64,000 bases of DNA from Leeuwenhoekiella aestuarii (GTDB taxonomy: Bacteria > Bacteroidota > Bacteroidia > Flavobacteriales > Flavobacteriaceae), in assembly GCF_004104055.1 (NCBI RefSeq), contig NZ_QOVJ01000003.1:372001-436000 (forward strand), in the 5' to 3' direction. Under the pieces are notes generated by a model. The model was not told the origin of the DNA. It was given only the letters and a program-made list of their open reading frames with translations, and did no database searches. Positions 61,389 through 64,000 of this stretch are shown one piece after another (position 1 is the first letter of the stretch; the number at the start of each line of letters is the position of its first letter). A program made the position numbers and the translations under genes.

Positions 61389-61749
61389 ATTCTCTGTTTA
61401 AAATAGTTAATGCCCATTGTTTTGCTTCATTAGTTTCAGTAAAACATTTGAAAGGTTTTTTTATAAACTGAGATTCGATGTGGCTATTTGTAATACCTAA
61501 TAAACTATTGGTTACTATTGCCATCGCTTTAAAATTTTCAAGTTTTGATAATTCTATATAAACTAACGGATCCACGCTGTAAGACTGTTCTCTTATAGTG
61601 ATATATGCGAATGGTTTATTGGTAAAATGTTCTAAACAAGCATTGAAAATCTCATTAGCTTTATCAAGGTCAATTTTGATTCCATGATTCATTCTGCCAA
61701 TGGCTAAAGAGCTTTCAAACGTAATGTATCCAAATTGAAATTGAAGCAT
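61387..61749 (-). CDS. STAS/SEC14-like small protein
   Basis: 120 aa from ATG 61749 (MLQFQFGYITFESSLAIGRM). Strand-helix pattern FGYITFESSLAIG, DLDKANEIFNACLEHFTNKP, FAYITIREQSYSVDPLVYIE, MAIVTNSLLG and KKPFKCFTETNEAKQWALTI fits the STAS/SpoIIAA-like (CRAL-TRIO-related) proteins common in flavobacteria. No catalytic residues known. A longer reading to 61833 would run into the terminator hairpin of clpC, so it is rejected. Confidence 0.7.
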   Translation of the reverse strand: MLQFQFGYITFESSLAIGRMNHGIKIDLDKANEIFNACLEHFTNKPFAYITIREQSYSVDPLVYIELSKLENFKAMAIVTNSLLGITNSHIESQFIKKPFKCFTETNEAKQWALTILNRE

Positions 61750-61818
61750 AAATACTGTTGAGGTTGAGTATGTGTAATATACCGTAACAATCTGTAATAT
61801 AGCATTTTGTTTACTATA

Positions 61819-61847
61819 AAAAAAAGCCGCCATTTGGCGACTTTTTT
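61819..61847 (-). terminator. Terminator of clpC
   Basis: Stem aaaagccgcca / tggcgactttt (one C-A mismatch) with A-run and T-run arms, downstream of the clpC stop on the minus strand. Confidence 0.75.
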
Positions 61848-61866
61848 AATTTAATTTATATTCACT

Positions 61867-64000
61867 TTAAGATTGAGCTGAATTTTCAGTCTTCTCAATT
61901 CTAATTGTCAATTCGTCTTTACCTTCCTCTATGTCCATAAAGATATTATCACCTTCGCTTACTTTAGAGGTTATGATCTCTTCTGCAAGAGCATCTTCAA
62001 TGTATTTTTGAATAGCTCTCTTAAGAGGTCTTGCACCATATTCTTTATCGAATCCTTTGTCACTAATAAAGTCTTTGGCTTTATCGCTAAGTTCTAGATG
62101 ATAACCTAGGGTCTCAATACGCTGATAAAGCTTTTTAAGTTCGATATCAATGATTAAGTGAATCTCTTTACGGTCTAATGCATTGAATACAACAACATCA
62201 TCTACACGATTCAAGAATTCTGGGGCGAAAGCCTTTTTAAGGGCTTGTTGAATTACACCTTTTGCGTTATCATTTGCTTGCTGCTGACGTGCTGCAGTAC
62301 CAAAACCAACACCCTGACCAAAATCTTTCAATTTACGGGCACCAATGTTTGAGGTCATAATGATAACCGTATTTCTAAAGTCGATTTTTCTACCTAAAGA
62401 ATCTGTAATATAACCGTCATCAAGAACCTGAAGCAACATATTAAAGACATCTGGATGTGCTTTTTCGATCTCATCTAATAAGATCACAGAGTATGGCTTT
62501 CTTCTTACTTTTTCGGTTAACTGACCACCTTCTTCATAACCTACGTATCCCGGAGGAGCACCAATTAAGCGAGAAATGGCAAATTTTTCCATGTATTCAC
62601 TCATATCAATGCGTACAAGTGAATCTTCGTTATCAAACAATTCAGTTGCTAAAATTTTTGCAAGCTGGGTTTTACCTACACCGGTCTGACCTAAAAAGAT
62701 AAATGAACCAATCGGTTTATGTGGATCTTTAAGTCCTGCACGGTTACGCTGAATAGCTTTCGCAACTTTCGCAACAGCCTCATCCTGACCGATAACCTTA
62801 GATTTAATAGATTTAGGTAACTCAGCAAGTTTATTGCTTTCGGTCTTAGCGATTCTATTAACAGGAATTCCAGACATCATAGAAACAACGTCAGCGACAT
62901 TATCTTCTGTCACCGTTTCTTTATGTTGCTTAGAATCTTCTTCCCAGTTTTGTTGCGCAACGGCTAACTCTTTTTCAATGTTTTTCTCGTCATCACGTAA
63001 TTTTGCAGCCTCTTCATATTTCTGCTTTTTAACCACAGAATTTTTACGCTCGCGTACTTCTTCTAGCTGACGCTCAAGATCTAAGATCTTTTTAGGAACA
63101 TCAATGTTTACAATGTGCACACGAGATCCAGCTTCATCTAAAGCATCAATTGCCTTGTCTGGAAGAAAACGATCTGTAATGTATCTGCTTGTAAGTGTAA
63201 CACAGGCTTTAATAGCTTCAGGAGTGTACTCAACGTTATGGTGATCTTCATATTTATCCTTGATATTATTAAGGATTTCAATGGTTTCTTCTTCATTAGT
63301 AGGCTCAACAATAACCTTTTGAAAACGACGCTCTAAAGCACCATCTTTTTCAATATACTGTCTGTACTCATCAAGCGTAGTAGCACCAATACATTGTATT
63401 TCACCACGTGCTAAGGCAGGTTTAAACATATTACTCGCGTCAAGCGAACCTGTAGCCCCACCTGCACCTACAATAGTATGAATTTCATCAATAAAGAGGA
63501 TGATGTCAGAATTCTTTTCCAATTCATTCATCACCGCTTTCATGCGTTCTTCAAACTGACCGCGGTATTTAGTACCGGCAACAAGACTAGCAAGGTCTAA
63601 GGTTACTACGCGCTTATCAAAAAGAATACGTGAAACTTTACGCTTAACAATGCGTAAAGCAAGACCTTCTGCAATTGCAGATTTACCTACACCAGGCTCC
63701 CCTATAAGTAGCGGGTTATTCTTTTTACGTCTACTCAAAATTTGAGAAACGCGCTCTATTTCTTTCTCACGGCCTACAACCGGGTCCAGTTTATCTTCTT
63801 CAGCCATTGCTGTAAGATCTCGACCAAAATTATCTAATACCGGAGTTTTAGATTTTTTATTCGATTTATTTCCGGGAGCATTAAAAGGATTTTCTTTAGA
63901 AGAATCTGCAGTGCCATCGTCTTCACTAAACGATTCACTTTTAATAGGCTCTATATAATCGTCATCACTAGTCATCATAAGCTTAAATTGATCTTTTACA
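61867..64000 (-). CDS. clpC: ATP-dependent Clp protease ATP-binding subunit ClpC, 5' end missing
   Basis: The frame is open to the end of the window (VKDQFKL before the Met at 63978), so the Clp N-terminal repeat domain (~140 residues) is outside. Present: AAA1 with [18 protein letters not shown] and [13 protein letters not shown]; a middle domain with a UVR-like motif ([18 protein letters not shown]), which marks ClpC rather than ClpB; AAA2 with [33 protein letters not shown], and the C-terminal D2-small domain ([20 protein letters not shown]). It unfolds substrates for ClpP and helps stress protein control. Acidic linker ~1-35. Confidence 0.95.
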   Translation of the reverse strand, partial: VKDQFKLMMTSDDDYIEPIKSESFSEDDGTADSSKENPFNAPGNKSNKKSKTPVLDNFGRDLTAMAEEDKLDPVVGREKEIERVSQILSRRKKNNPLLIGEPGVGKSAIAEGLALRIVKRKVSRILFDKRVVTLDLASLVAGTKYRGQFEERMKAVMNELEKNSDIILFIDEIHTIVGAGGATGSLDASNMFKPALARGEIQCIGATTLDEYRQYIEKDGALERRFQKVIVEPTNEEETIEILNNIKDKYEDHHNVEYTPEAIKACVTLTSRYITDRFLPDKAIDALDEAGSRVHIVNIDVPKKILDLERQLEEVRERKNSVVKKQKYEEAAKLRDDEKNIEKELAVAQQNWEEDSKQHKETVTEDNVADVVSMMSGIPVNRIAKTESNKLAELPKSIKSKVIGQDEAVAKVAKAIQRNRAGLKDPHKPIGSFIFLGQTGVGKTQLAKILATELFDNEDSLVRIDMSEYMEKFAISRLIGAPPGYVGYEEGGQLTEKVRRKPYSVILLDEIEKAHPDVFNMLLQVLDDGYITDSLGRKIDFRNTVIIMTSNIGARKLKDFGQGVGFGTAARQQQANDNAKGVIQQALKKAFAPEFLNRVDDVVVFNALDRKEIHLIIDIELKKLYQRIETLGYHLELSDKAKDFISDKGFDKEYGARPLKRAIQKYIEDALAEEIITSKVSEGDNIFMDIEEGKDELTIRIEKTENSAQS

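Noticed and set aside
61750-61833. 28-residue N-terminal extension of the STAS/SEC14-like protein
   Set aside because: It passes into the clpC terminator hairpin and has no family resemblance; ATG 61749 is preferred.
1-64000. tRNA, rRNA, CRISPR array, riboswitch or prophage
   Set aside because: I looked for GTTCGA-type T-arms, regularly spaced repeats, conserved leader structures and phage structural genes and saw none; a covariance-model scan was not possible here.

Overview
The window looks like a piece of the chromosome of a marine-type member of the Flavobacteriaceae (Bacteroidota). Evidence: low G+C coding style; a type IX secretion (T9SS type B) C-terminal sorting domain; LytTR regulators with LytS-type kinases; DUF5606, DUF6495 and TIGR02757 proteins; translation starts without Shine-Dalgarno sequences; and repeated use of the Bacteroidota promoter signature (TTG, about 19-21 bases, TAnnTTTG). 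I see no rRNA, tRNA, CRISPR array, prophage or intact insertion sequence. Sixty-three protein-coding loci are described, plus one broken gene. The two outermost genes (GH15 glycosidase and ClpC) run off the window edges.

Layout. 0-11 kb: GH15 glycosidase (partial), an uncharacterised kinase-like protein, an ABC exporter pair, a T9SS cargo protein, uvrB, and a LytTR/LytS two-component pair. 11-16.7 kb: ExbB-like protein, nucleoid-associated protein, acidic pRiA4b ORF-3-like protein, haem A synthase, CCA-adding enzyme, threonylcarbamoyl-AMP synthase. 16.8-21.4 kb: a compact lipopolysaccharide-core-type cluster on both strands (three GT2 enzymes, a sugar kinase, one GT9 enzyme). 21.4-26 kb: dapD, ruvX, def, DUF5606, mazG and a sterol-desaturase-family hydroxylase.

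26-36.7 kb is the most distinctive region. A divergent XRE regulator with a degenerate S24-like domain faces an operon for a YbjN/Tir-chaperone-like protein, PspA/IM30, a YqiJ-like OB-fold membrane protein with a perfect aspartate ladder, a flotillin and a 1637-residue AAA ATPase. A block of short palindromic repeats carrying a GIY-YIG nuclease gene with one nonsense codon, bounded by perfect 28-bp direct repeats, sits between the flotillin and the ATPase. An uncatalogued 43-residue protein lies at the far end. I infer a membrane-stress or envelope-maintenance island.

36.8-51 kb returns to housekeeping: GyrI-like protein, rlmH, nadC, YihY, DUF2147, priA, an orphan LytTR regulator, rpsF-rpsR-rplI, DUF6495, a MacB-like permease, hisS, a large uncharacterised protein and an MBL hydrolase. 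51-59 kb, mostly on the minus strand, holds a tightly coupled operon (BatA-like protein, a dihydroorotase-like protein that has lost its metal-binding histidines, DUF4870, an esterase), two tandem GAF histidine kinases, and a TIGR02757/LolD pair. 59.7-64 kb has msrA-folE, small conserved proteins and clpC. Most convergent gene pairs are separated by hairpin-plus-T-run terminators. Several genes need a TTG or GTG start, and for some a recognisable promoter box rules out the longer reading.
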